From contig RQTK01000787.1 in the NCBI GenBank assembly GCA_003991915.1, forward strand, positions 49,295 to 113,294: DNA of 64,000 nucleotides, read 5' to 3'. This document shows positions 54,346 to 64,000 of this stretch, piece after piece. Under the pieces are notes generated by a model. That model was not told the DNA's origin, did no database searches, and was given only the letters and a program-made list of their open reading frames with translations. Source of the stretch: Elysia chlorotica. Its lineage: Eukaryota > Mollusca > Gastropoda > Plakobranchidae. The translations under genes and the position numbers were made by a program. Each line of letters opens with the position of its first letter. The stretch's first letter is position 1.

Positions 54346-57300
54346 AAAGAGGACTCGTGCCTCAGTCAAAATACGCCACCAAGACATCAGAAGGATGAAA
54401 ATGTAGGTTCTATATCTGGTTCTGAAACCTCTATTTCCTGTCTTAGATAATTTACCTTCCAAATCGGTTGAAAATGAAACTCGGTATCCACCTTAACATT
54501 TAGTGACGAAAATTTTTACCGACTCAGAAAATTACTGACCGAATGAGGACCATTATAAAAGGCAAAAGGCAAAACCCAAATGTCGCTGACAGTGAACCAT
54601 GTTTAGGGAAGGCTCGGACATCGCTGATAATCGGGATGAGTCTTTATTAAAGCAAGAACCTGACCTCAATACAGCATCAGTTTAAAATAATTATGTGCTC
54701 ACGACTCGCTTTGTATCTAGTAAATCGTGCTTAAATTACTATAAATAAGGCGAGGTTCCATCCAGAATACTGATACATGTATTAAAAACGGTCCAAAGTT
54801 CATAACTATTTGACTTTTTTCATTAATTGCACAAATCTAGTGCATATTGCCAGAATACTAAAAACCAAATACGAGGATCATTAGGATGAAAGAAAAAGAC
54901 AATATAAGTTAATATCAATGTACACTATAACGAATGTATTATAACTACCTTCACAGAAAACAATCATTGTATTGTAATTGTCATTTACATTACTATGCGT
55001 TATTTTCAAACTCCTAAAACTGTATAAAACAGTGTGAAGGTTTTTTAAATATTTATATGTGAATTTCAGTGCACAATAGTAGAGACGCAATGTTCACTCT
55101 AATGAAGTTAAGTGGAAAATGAACATAGCCCAGTACATTGTATATCTTACTTACTTAAAGTAAGAAAACGAAGCAGCTAATGTGATCAAATGAAACATTT
55201 CTTTAAGCCTGGCTAGGGTTAGGTGAGGTGAAAGCATTGATTTGTTTGAAACGTACGATCGATCAAAATCTTTTCTGTCCGATTGGGACGCCCAGAGTGT
55301 TTTGTTCTAGCAGAGCGTTTGTAATAAAAGTCGACCGCCTTCATTTCAATAAAGGAATAGAGAGAACACGCTTCTCGCCAGCTCCCCCCATCAATACAAT
55401 AAGTGTGCTCTCTTATGAAAGGTCTCACTAAATCTATAGTCTCTGGTTTTTATTTCGGTGTCTCGGCTTGAATACAAGGACGTCTCCGATCGCCTCAATG
55501 AAAGTCTCACCCCAGCACGAGAATGAATAATACGTTTGACGCAAAAACACTCCAAGCTATCTGTGTAGTTGAAAATCCCAGGTTATGGGTATACATTTTT
55601 CCTGTATAGAAATGTGTGTGTCAATAGTATTTATACACGCTGCAAAGCCATTTTCCCTCGCAATAAAATCGATTATGTGATATCTCTTATATTTCTCTCT
55701 TTTTTTAACATGTTTTTATCACATTATACAGTATGAACCTTAACAAACATTATTATTTTAAAATATAGGTGAAGAGACATGGAACTAGTAGATTTTTATG
55801 TACATAAATTCAACTTGAACCAAAACATTAATAGATCCTTTACACCAGGTTTTCTCGTTTAATAATAGATTATCGCTTAAAACAAACCAATGGTTACTGT
55901 TTTCATAATTGAATCATTTTAAATGATATAGAAAAAATGATAAAGAAAAAAATCTAAATATAATTAATTTCAGTCTATTTTGGCTTTTATTTTTAAAAAA
56001 ACGATTTTTCATTCATAGTTATAATTATTTTTCAAGAAATCATATATTTACATATCGCGGGTCCAGAGGCAAAATATTATTTTAAAAAAACAACAACAAA
56101 AAAACCCACTACAAACGGTTTTGTAGAAACCAATTTTCCAGACGTGTTTTTCATTTCGATTTTTATTAAATATAAAAAAGGTAATTAGAAACAGGTCCCT
56201 GAAAAAGAAAGTTTTCCTTCAATTCTGATCTCTTTCAATCTTTATCTAGTTTTGATATTCCTGACGGAATCATTCCATTTCTGTATAGTTCTTTGGTTAA
56301 GAATTTACCCATGCTCATAAATATCAAAATTCCTCTCCTTGGGTCAGTATATCTCTACCTATCGTTTTTAATTCTTCTTTGAACATGTGCTGAATGAAAA
56401 ACATTTTCCCTTTTGGAGCTATTGGATTAATGTTTGAGCCTGATTTAGGTTGTCGAATACAAATGCCAAGTCATCCGCAAAATCAACATCGCAAATTACT
56501 TCTGTTGGATGAAGATCGCAAAATCGTTTTTATCTTAACGTACAGTATAAGTTAATTTCTCTCCAAAACAGTCGCTCGCATTGTACGATCGCCAGATGCT
56601 AAAAATATTCCTATCACAACTACTTAAATAAAAAAGATACTGTTTTACTTATACAAATAAAAGAAAATAACAACTTCCAACGAAAACAACATGTCCACGT
56701 TTAAAGAGTTTAAAACGACTTAAAAAAACTAGCTGTTCTAAAAGTATAATATAGATGGAAATATATTTATATAACCCGCGGAAACTAGAATTATTCAGAT
56801 TAAAACTTACCATGAGAAGACTAAATCAATATTAATACGAAATTCATACAGGAATGCGTTCTCCTAAACAGGGACCATAGAGTTTAGAGGCAGTAAGTGA
56901 AGAGGAAATAATAGATTTAGACGCCCAACTACGGCATCAAAATGCATGTCAATATGGATGTATTGCTCTATTATTTACCTGAATATAATTATGTAGCATA
57001 GATATTTGTCGGACTGACTTCTACTTTTTACAAAACATATTTACATAAAAAGTGAATCAGCCTTATAATACAAACTGCATGCCTGAATTTAGAAAAGTTT
57101 ATTATACAAATTATACATGGACGTTTTGTTTCCGAATTTTTATGTATATTTAATAACACCGTTCTGGGCTGAGTAAATTTTGTCCCTTCCAACTATCGGT
57201 GGCGCTACTATCATGTCAATCTAAAATCTTTAAGACGATACAACAACCTCAATAATGTTTGTTGCTTTTATGATATTAGAGTTAGCAACCTTAAACCAAC

Positions 57301-59290
57301 ATTAACGTATTTTTATCGTTTTCTTACGTGTTTGGATACAAATGAACACGTTTTTGAAAGACAAAATGCAAGAATGTAATCATGATAGGATTGTAATAAC
57401 AATCACTCCATATATGAACCAACGCGCACTATAAATGTTTTAAATTTATATTTGAGAACAACTATTTTGACGCTCTTGAAATTCAAAATGTTGTAAGCAC
57501 ATAAATATTGTAAAAATTTGAAACTTGAAAAAAACTACACCAATTATTATGACAGTATGATAATCATGCTTCAAATATGGCAATACCTCCTATTAAATAT
57601 ATTTATATTGTTATTTTAAATATAAGCATTGATCACTTATTGGAATTTAAATGATTTTCTTGTCATGCATTGTCACTGTAGCTTATATAACCAAGGCCAC
57701 CAGTACACATCTTACTCTGACACCAATATATTCCAATATAACCAGTTCATAATTTGAGATAAAGAAACGCAAGTACAACGTGGCGTTAGCAATGTGCGAA
57801 TCGGGCTTATGACGAACCAAAAGCTACTTAAAAGTTGTACTTACAGGTTAAAAAGTCTTATTATTTAAAATTTGCCAAGGAACACAATTTGTATGCCAAT
57901 CCTTATAAATAATCCTTTCATGAGAATAATGCCCAATAATGTTCCCGAATCAGAAAGTTATGTAAATTAATGCTCTTATTTTTCTCGTTTACAATACCTT
58001 ATTTGTGGCCGTCATTTTCAGGAGCAATCGATTTTTTTTAATAAAAAACGAAAAATATATATTTGTCACCACGACGCATCAGGCTGATCAGTGTTACCAA
58101 AAACAATTAAATGACATCAGTATGTTTTCATAGCGGTAACATTTCTCAGCCTCAAGGGTATTTTAAACCTCTGACTCGAGGAAATGTACAAAATGATGGA
58201 GTATTATCATAGACATTAGGGAAATTGAAGGCCTGAACAGATACATTTCAGGATAAAATATAAAGCTATTCTTTGTTTTTCTGTGTTGAAATCCTCAAAT
58301 AAAACTAAGTTTGAGAATCCAGAAGAATAAGGTTCTATCTTTAAAAGAACTCAAAAAACAATCACATTATGATCCACGCTCATATGTACTGTACAATGAC
58401 CTAAAAATCAAACAATGCAAATAGTTTTGGGACTTATCAATTATTAATTAGAAATGAGGGTACCTTCGGAATTTTTTAGCTTGCCCTATCAGGCTAATTG
58501 CGTGTGTACGGGTGCGTTGGGAAAGGGGGTTTCTTGTTTGTTTGTATTGTTTGGAAGAATTGTAAGGTCTGTCGTAGCAGTCGAGTTAAAAACTAAATTG
58601 GTTGAACTAATAAACAGTGTCTTTTTCTTTTGCGAATTATTGATGGCAGTCGCTCTATAGATTAATATCGCCAAAATTACTAAAATTCGGGATTGTTGTT
58701 TTTTTTTATAACGTTGCGACAAGTAGGCCTGAATCCAAGGATGTTTGATGGGGTATTTGTTTTGAAAGAAAGGAAAGCCAATCGTTAAAACCTTGATGGA
58801 TTTTAACGTAATATGACATTGCGTTAGCAGTTCCAAAGTAAAGCCATTTTAGTGGGGTTTTGTATGACAAGTGATAAATGTTAAAACTTCATTGATGGAA
58901 TTTTTGCATTCAGTCGAATATTTTTTTAAGTTATGGAATTAATTATGAAATTCGACATTCATTCTTATTTATTAACAATAACATTAATGACCAACGAAAA
59001 AGTTGTTCATTTTTGTTCATAATTAAGTAGACGTGGGTAGATTGAACGTAAAAACGCAGATTTTCCCATCACTGAACGGCATATCTTTCTACAGACAAGA
59101 TGAAGAGCACCAGCGTGTATCCGTGTCCTGGGTAACTACATTAGTTAATATTTTTGAGTGTTATGTTGTTAGCACAGGGTGTTTTCAGTAATAATTCGTT
59201 ACATCTAGAAGTTTGGGAAAGACTAAAACTAAGAGTTCCTGATATAGACAACAGAAAAAAAACTCCAAAAAATTATTTTTACTTTAAATT
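54346..59290. other. 5 kb AT-rich stretch without a recognised gene
   Basis: No domain-bearing frame, RNA gene or clear repeat. A GC-richer patch at 55200-55520 shares about 18 bases (AATCTATAGTCTCTGGTT) with 21297-21314, possibly remnants of one repeat. Frames at 55219-55431 and 58454-58836 have no support. Confidence 0.4.
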
Positions 59291-59291
<1 letters not shown>

Positions 59292-59383
<92 letters not shown>

Positions 59384-59393
59384 TAGTAGTAGT
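59292..59393. repeat. (TAG)n array
   Basis: About 33 TAG units with one TGG interruption, followed by a short TTG and TAG patch to 59420. Confidence 0.97.
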
Positions 59394-59644
59394 TGTTGTT
59401 GTTATTGTAGTAGTAGTATGATAACTAGTAGCAATATCAGGGGCAGTACTACTAATAGTACTAGTATAATCGATTGAATGTGTATGTCACAGTAGATCTT
59501 GTTAAACAATGATACAAGGCTCACAAAAATTATTTTAAAAAAAAAGGTAAAGTGCAGCTCTAAGAATACAAAATAATTTCAAAACACGTTAATAGTGAGC
59601 CTTAAACCTTTATAAGACACAAAAATAGAAGGTTTAACCAGACC

Positions 59645-59825
59645 AAAATCTAGATAGTTCTTCATTAAATCACAACATAGATAATAAAATAGGGACCCTT
59701 AAAATGCTGGGAACTATTAAAACCCTAACTTGGTCTAGATTATTGATCTAGATCTGGATGTATATGAAACTAAACGATGGATCTAGATTCTTTTCTTTCT
59801 AGGCATGATCTAGATTATATCTAGA
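59645..59825. repeat. Cluster of TCTAGA(T) motifs
   Basis: TCTAGA occurs at about 59649, 59734, 59747, 59782, 59808 and 59819, mostly as GATCTAGAT, within 180 bases; another is near 60029. Spacing is irregular, so it is not a simple tandem array. Confidence 0.8.
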
Positions 59826-59889
59826 TCTAAACGTATACCTCAGTTTACTTGTGGAAATAATAGTTTTTAGAATCTACATCTAGGCCTAC

Positions 59890-60180
59890 GTACCTCAGCT
59901 CCTCCAAGCAAGCAGGCTAATCGTCTTGGACAACTCTCCTGGCTTTAACACTAGCAGCCTGGGGTTCGTTGGGCTCTTGCTAATCATCACTCAAACTATA
60001 AGAGTTTTGATCAACTTCGTTAGATGTAAATCTAGAAGACAGGTTGGTACTATCATTATCAGACTCAGAGTAAGAATAGTTTGAATCACTGTCTGTTGGA
60101 ATCAGCTAAGACAATTTACGGGGCTTTTTCGGCTGTGTGCCTTCGTTAACTAGACGGCCCAGACTCCATGTTTCACAACG
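59890..60180 (-). pseudogene. Possible decayed coding remnant with an acidic Ser/Asp-rich stretch
   Basis: One minus-strand frame reads NEGTQPKKPRKLS, stop, LIPTDSDSNYSYSESDNDST, then SLSDD, stop, QEPNEPQAASVKARRVVQDD, stop. All three stops are TAG. The biased acidic composition, kept between stops, looks like the low-complexity N-terminal part of a transposase such as piggyBac; this is a guess. The adjacent TCTAGA cluster could be part of the same element. Confidence 0.25.
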
Positions 60181-60441
60181 GTCACTTAGCAACTGAAACT
60201 AGTAACTCTGACAAGGTCAAAAACGATAAATTTGCATCAAATTTTAAAAAAAACAAGATGAAAATAGCGTCAGAGCTGACTGTTTTCTGTTCCCATTTCC
60301 GCATAAAAGCTATAAGATTTGGTTGGTTTGAAAATAAGGATCTTTTTTTTCCAATTTCATAGCTTTCAGCGGCTCATTGGCAGGAGTTACAGAACTTAAA
60401 GCCACTGTGAGAGTCTAAATGGATGGATACAATCAGTTAAG

Positions 60442-60671
60442 TGCTGCCACACATGAGACAGGCTTCACTGCGACATTAACATTTAATTGATTGTACACAA
60501 ATGAGACAGGGCAGAGAATCTGGGCCCCTGTCAAAGCTGGTCACATTATACCAACCCTACTAAAAGCGGTCGAATTGAGATGAATACATTATTGACCAAT
60601 CGTGGGTTTCGAACTGCGAACCTTCCGATCGGGAAGCCCACGATCTACTACTTGAGCCAGCTCACCCCAAA
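60442..60671 (-). mobile_element. SINE, left member of a head-to-head pair
   Basis: Minus-strand copy. The body (complements of ACAAATGAGACAGGGCAGAG and AAAGCTGGTCACATTATACC) leads to a tRNA-like head (complements of GATCTACTACTTGAGCCAG and CGTGGGTTTCGAACTGCGAA) ending near 60671. Confidence 0.75.
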
Positions 60672-60870
60672 TAGTTAGGTGGGCTCCCAATCTGCAGGTT
60701 CCCTGTTCGAATCGTCGATCAGCCAAGCTTTTATGTCGGGTTTCGTCCCCTTACTGCTTGGGTCGGTGTCAGTATACTGTGACCAGCTGAGACAAGACTT
60801 CGGGTATGTCGGCACTTGTCAGTGTTTCGTAGCACTTAAAAACTGCCTTCGGATCAGTCGTGGTTTACTA
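60672..60870 (+). mobile_element. SINE, right member of a head-to-head pair
   Basis: The plus-strand head has TGTTCGAATCGTCG (B box) near 60710. Body: CCCCTTACTGCTTGGGTCGGTGTCAGTATACTGTGACCAGCTGAGACAAG, then TTCGTAGCACTTAAAAACTG. The 3' end is missing. Confidence 0.75.
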
Positions 60871-62067
60871 TAGTTGACCATAATAGTTCTACACATGGAT
60901 CTTTTAAACTGCTGTATAATATATTCTTCATTTTTAATCGAACTTTTCTATCTCAATTTGATGCTATTACCACTCAGAGAAATAAAAGGAGTCGCCGTTG
61001 TTACAAGTGTAATGCATTAATTGTCTGAATACATGATGAACACAGTATAGCCATTACTGTGCTGATGTGTCGTAAATACAAACTCTACCTCTAACTAACT
61101 CTCCTGTCGAGAATAGGAAACAATAGGAAAACCATGTTCATTGGACACTTCTCCTGTTTAACAACTTCGATTAACTTTTTATTGTTGACTCATAGAAGAA
61201 CAGAATACAGTGACATGCTTTTAACTCTGCAACAGTATGTACATAAATATACAATGGGTTTGAGGAGGTCCAGATTAAAGATTGAATCTTCTATTTCTAT
61301 GTGGTTGTTTCGGTTTCCCTTTCTGGTAAATAATATTTCTGTAAGTCTATGCATCGTAGAACCTTCTTTCCGGCATTTTAAATTCTTGCGACTTATGATG
61401 ATGTAATTGATAAAAAAAAGTTTGAAAAACAAATCGTGATGTTAAATTTTATTCACCGTTTAGGAAACTAAAGAAAACAGAGACATGTTTTAGTAATAAT
61501 GCCACATTTAGTTAGTAATACTACCACAAATTACAACATATGGGTATTAACTCCCAATATTTTAGTCACTCTCCTTGATCGTTTATAAAAAAAAAAAATT
61601 CAGATATCAGAGGTTTTGAGTTTTTAATACCATTTTTCCAGACTCGTTGTCGCTATACACATTTGGTTCAATGCAGACCGCACGGCTTATATTTGGAAGG
61701 CACTGGTTCGATATCTAAGATGGCAGCGTTCTTGGGTCGGTGTGAGTGTAATGCATAGATTTATAAATGTATAAATTTGTGGTGTAATGTGATCAAATAC
61801 TGAGGCAAAGGTCCTATTACATCTGTTCCGTCTCTGTTCGTCACAATATCAAATTATTGATACAATGACCAGCCCGCGAAATACCCTAGTAGCTGATGAT
61901 GGGCGTTACGATACTAAAAAAAAGAACCTATTTAGGTGTAGGAAGTTTGAACTCATCTCTCAAAACGTCAATGGGCGGTAGACGCTACCATTTCGAATAT
62001 GTCTAGCAGCCTAAGGTGGGAATTAGTTAAGTATAGATATCGCTTCCCCATTCCTCTCTTGAAAGAA
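60871..62067. other. Stretch without a recognised gene
   Basis: Contains a weak SINE-like segment at 61655-61830 (ACTGGTTCGATATCTAAGATGGC, then CTTGGGTCGGTGTGAGTGTAATG). The complementary frames at 61134-61432 lack domain support. Confidence 0.35.
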
Positions 62068-62305
62068 GGGCGCGAATAAGTGCAAATGGTAGAGCTGTGG
62101 CCATCCAATCAGGAAGTCTGCGGGTCGAAACTCTCGATCGAAAAAATATGTTTGTTGGATTTCGCCCCTTACTGCTTAGGTAGGTGTCAGAATGTCATCA
62201 TTGTCTATGTGTAGCAGCATGTAAACCTGTCAGATGTTGTTCTTGGGACCCGTGAAAAATACAGTCTGCTAACATAACACTTTAAGAAATCAACCCAACT
62301 CAGTA
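62068..62305 (+). mobile_element. SINE copy, moderately diverged
   Basis: Head AATGGTAGAGCTGTGG (A box side) and GCGGGTCGAAACTC (B box). Body TTCGCCCCTTACTGCTTAGGTAGGTGTCAG, GTGTAGCAGCATGTAAACCTGTCAGATG, ending AATCAACCCAACTCA. It lies downstream of the TMEM121-like gene. Confidence 0.75.
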
Positions 62306-62762
62306 AATTCCTTTGAAAGAGCATAAAACAACGACATGTCAACAGTCTAAAAAAAAATCATCACTCCCTTACATTTTCCACTAAAAGCATGTTAACCTAA
62401 TATCTTAAACACTCTTATCGTTACATGTCATGATGTCGATTATAATGAGTTAGTTGGGTTTCATCCGACACAGCGCGTGGCTCCTTTTTATGGAATTATT
62501 GGTTAGTAATAAATTATATAACATGCTGCCTGTGTTTTCAACAACTATGAGCAGTAACTTAATGTTATACTAAAATTAATGAGTGTGTCTTTGACATTTA
62601 GTCTTTGAATACAGATGAATCATACTTAGACATTTTTTTGCATAATAATAATTACATTACTATAATAAAACAAGGCACCGATGGCATTATATAACTACTA
62701 TAATTACCATTAAGAAAACCTATTTTCTTATCATATGCTGCAAGTCACTTTAAAGTTGCAGC

Positions 62763-62768
62763 TTTAAT
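62763..62768 (-). terminator. Candidate variant poly(A) signal ATTAAA
   Basis: ATTAAA on the minus strand, about 87 bases beyond the stop of the TMEM121-like gene. It is a variant hexamer, so this is tentative. Confidence 0.35.
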
Positions 62769-62854
62769 TTTCACTAGCCTATCAATCTCCTCATATGTCT
62801 GACACAATACAGTCATGTACAACATAAGTACGTGAGAACTAACGGGCTGCCTTA

Positions 62855-64000
62855 TCATACTGACGTGGTGTTGACATATGGTGGTTCATTAGACAATTGT
62901 CCATCTTTATCATCCAAAGTGTACGAGTCTCTGATAGAAACCGGTGCCCTTTTGTCTTGATTTCTCTTCCTACTTGTCCCTTTGTATGGATTCTCATTCC
63001 TGTCGTTTTCTCTGTGCATGTCACTCGTTGTATTCCTAGGCACAAACAAATTTGGAGAATGGGTCGGATTGTCAACTCCGTTTTCGCTGGCTATGGAAGA
63101 TAACTCCCCTTTCGCAGATTTAAATCTATACTTTTCGACTGGCTCTGGTGATGATGCGTTGCTGAATTTGTTTCCCTCCTTGTGCTCCTCCTCCTCTTGG
63201 AGTTCCTCTTTGTTATGCTCGTAGATGTCGTAGAAAGTGAGTAAGATAGCCAGGATATTTTTCAGCGTAAAAGGAGAGATACCGGTGCTTACTCCGTGCC
63301 ACAACAACATGCGGATCAAGAGGTTTGGCAAGTTCACGGCCAGCACCAGGAGAATACGGTGTCCATGGACAAGTTTCACGCTGAGCTTCTTCGCGCCAAA
63401 CTTTGATTTAGCTAGCGTGAAAAGCGGAACTGTTGGCAAAACCAGGTTCAGCACAGCAACCACCAGGATGAATTCCTCCAGTCCACCCCAAAGCCTGGCC
63501 CGGTCGTCAGAATCGAAGAGAACCTCCAGGATGTCCACAGTGTCCAGTATGTCAAAGACTACAGTACCGGTGAGTTCCTCAATGTATCTCCGACCCTCGC
63601 TACCTGCAGGCGCGTCGTGCTGGGTTATCAACAGCAGGAGAAACGTACATGAGCCCAGGGCGATGGCTGTCTTCAGGGTATTAGGGCCGAAGAAAGTATC
63701 CGCAGTCTCATCGAGGTCATCAGAGAAGAAGTGGAATATCACGACGCTCTTTGCAGCCACTGAGAGACTAATGAAGAACCAAGCTACCCAGCCCATAGAG
63801 CCGCTAGCTATTCTTCTTATACCCGCTTTTCGATTTTCCTGGTTGATTGCAGTGCGAGCTTGATGGATGCTGATTATCAACAATGTGACGTTGACCGCGT
63901 CGAACGCTAGCCAAGTGAGGTGAGAAGTTCCCAGGTGATGGATAAGATAGTAGTCCAACACGCTCATCTGTAGAAGTGCAATGACCGTACATAGAACTGC
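62855..64000 (-). CDS. TMEM121-like multipass membrane protein (5' end off the window)
   Basis: A single open frame from the window edge to TGA at 62857-62855 gives 381 visible residues. It stays open upstream of the first internal ATG (63967), encoding a hydrophobic AVLCTVIALLQMSVLDYYLI that aligns by pattern with the first membrane segment of TMEM121 proteins, so the true start is to the right. Hydrophobic segments lie near residues 1-18, 31-50, 68-93, 108-127, 174-197, 214-234 and 244-260. Family marks, recalled from vertebrate TMEM121, include the VVFDILDTVDILEVLFD stretch (147-163), the LWGGLEEF segment after it, the LPNLLIRMLLW segment and a last membrane helix near LKNILAILLTFYDIYE. 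After residue 261 comes a tail of about 120 residues, acidic at first (EELQEEEEHKEG) and then polar; vertebrate TMEM121 has little beyond its last helix. Function is poorly known. GC content is far above the flanks, which supports real coding. Confidence 0.88.
   Translation of the reverse strand, partial: AVLCTVIALLQMSVLDYYLIHHLGTSHLTWLAFDAVNVTLLIISIHQARTAINQENRKAGIRRIASGSMGWVAWFFISLSVAAKSVVIFHFFSDDLDETADTFFGPNTLKTAIALGSCTFLLLLITQHDAPAGSEGRRYIEELTGTVVFDILDTVDILEVLFDSDDRARLWGGLEEFILVVAVLNLVLPTVPLFTLAKSKFGAKKLSVKLVHGHRILLVLAVNLPNLLIRMLLWHGVSTGISPFTLKNILAILLTFYDIYEHNKEELQEEEEHKEGNKFSNASSPEPVEKYRFKSAKGELSSIASENGVDNPTHSPNLFVPRNTTSDMHRENDRNENPYKGTSRKRNQDKRAPVSIRDSYTLDDKDGQLSNEPPYVNTTSV

Overview
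This is an AT-rich, gene-poor and repeat-rich stretch of an animal nuclear genome. Spliced genes with long introns, a tRNA-derived SINE present in about 17 copies, LINE 3' ends with (TTATC)n tails, very long AG/TC tracts, and an ependymin-related secreted protein together suggest a mollusc, probably a gastropod. That placement is inference; I cannot name a species.

Genes, left to right. (1) 6.3-10.7 kb, minus strand: an ependymin-related secreted glycoprotein. I rebuilt it from six coding exons plus a 5'UTR exon, with a TATA box and a poly(A) signal; it encodes 222 residues. (2) 18.2-20.8 kb, minus strand: the 3' end of a secreted-type protein. Two cysteine-containing repeats carry a D-x-D-x-DG...DYCR signature, and the introns cut the same codon of each repeat. 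(3) 42.0-42.5 kb, minus strand: an exon for a Frizzled-type cysteine-rich domain (CRD). Its donor phase matches the acceptor of the first visible exon of (2), with no other convincing gene between them, so (2) and (3) may be one gene with a 21 kb intron. (4) 48.9-50.5 kb, plus strand: a two-exon gene for an 80-residue secreted peptide with eight cysteines. (5) 62.85 kb to the right edge, minus strand: a TMEM121-like multipass membrane protein, cut by the window edge at its 5' end.

The rest is repeats and unassigned sequence. It includes a 1.5-1.7 kb tandem duplication (25.4-28.6 kb), several smaller duplications bounded by AG/TC tracts (12.2, 32.3 kb), a 30/33-bp minisatellite in a higher-order arrangement (38.1-39.1 kb), a degenerate 135-220 bp tandem array (36.2-37.1 kb), a degenerate tandem array at 15.5-16.3 kb, two truncated copies of one LINE, long TAG, GATA and AAAT arrays, and a 35-base N gap inside a TC tract (48.11 kb).

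The genes do not form an operon or pathway. Four of the five encode, or probably encode, secreted or membrane proteins. The observations I rate highest are the possible Frizzled-CRD/DYCR-repeat gene, the joint loss of two CRD cysteines that normally pair, and a signal-peptide-like reading frame lying out of frame just upstream of that CRD.
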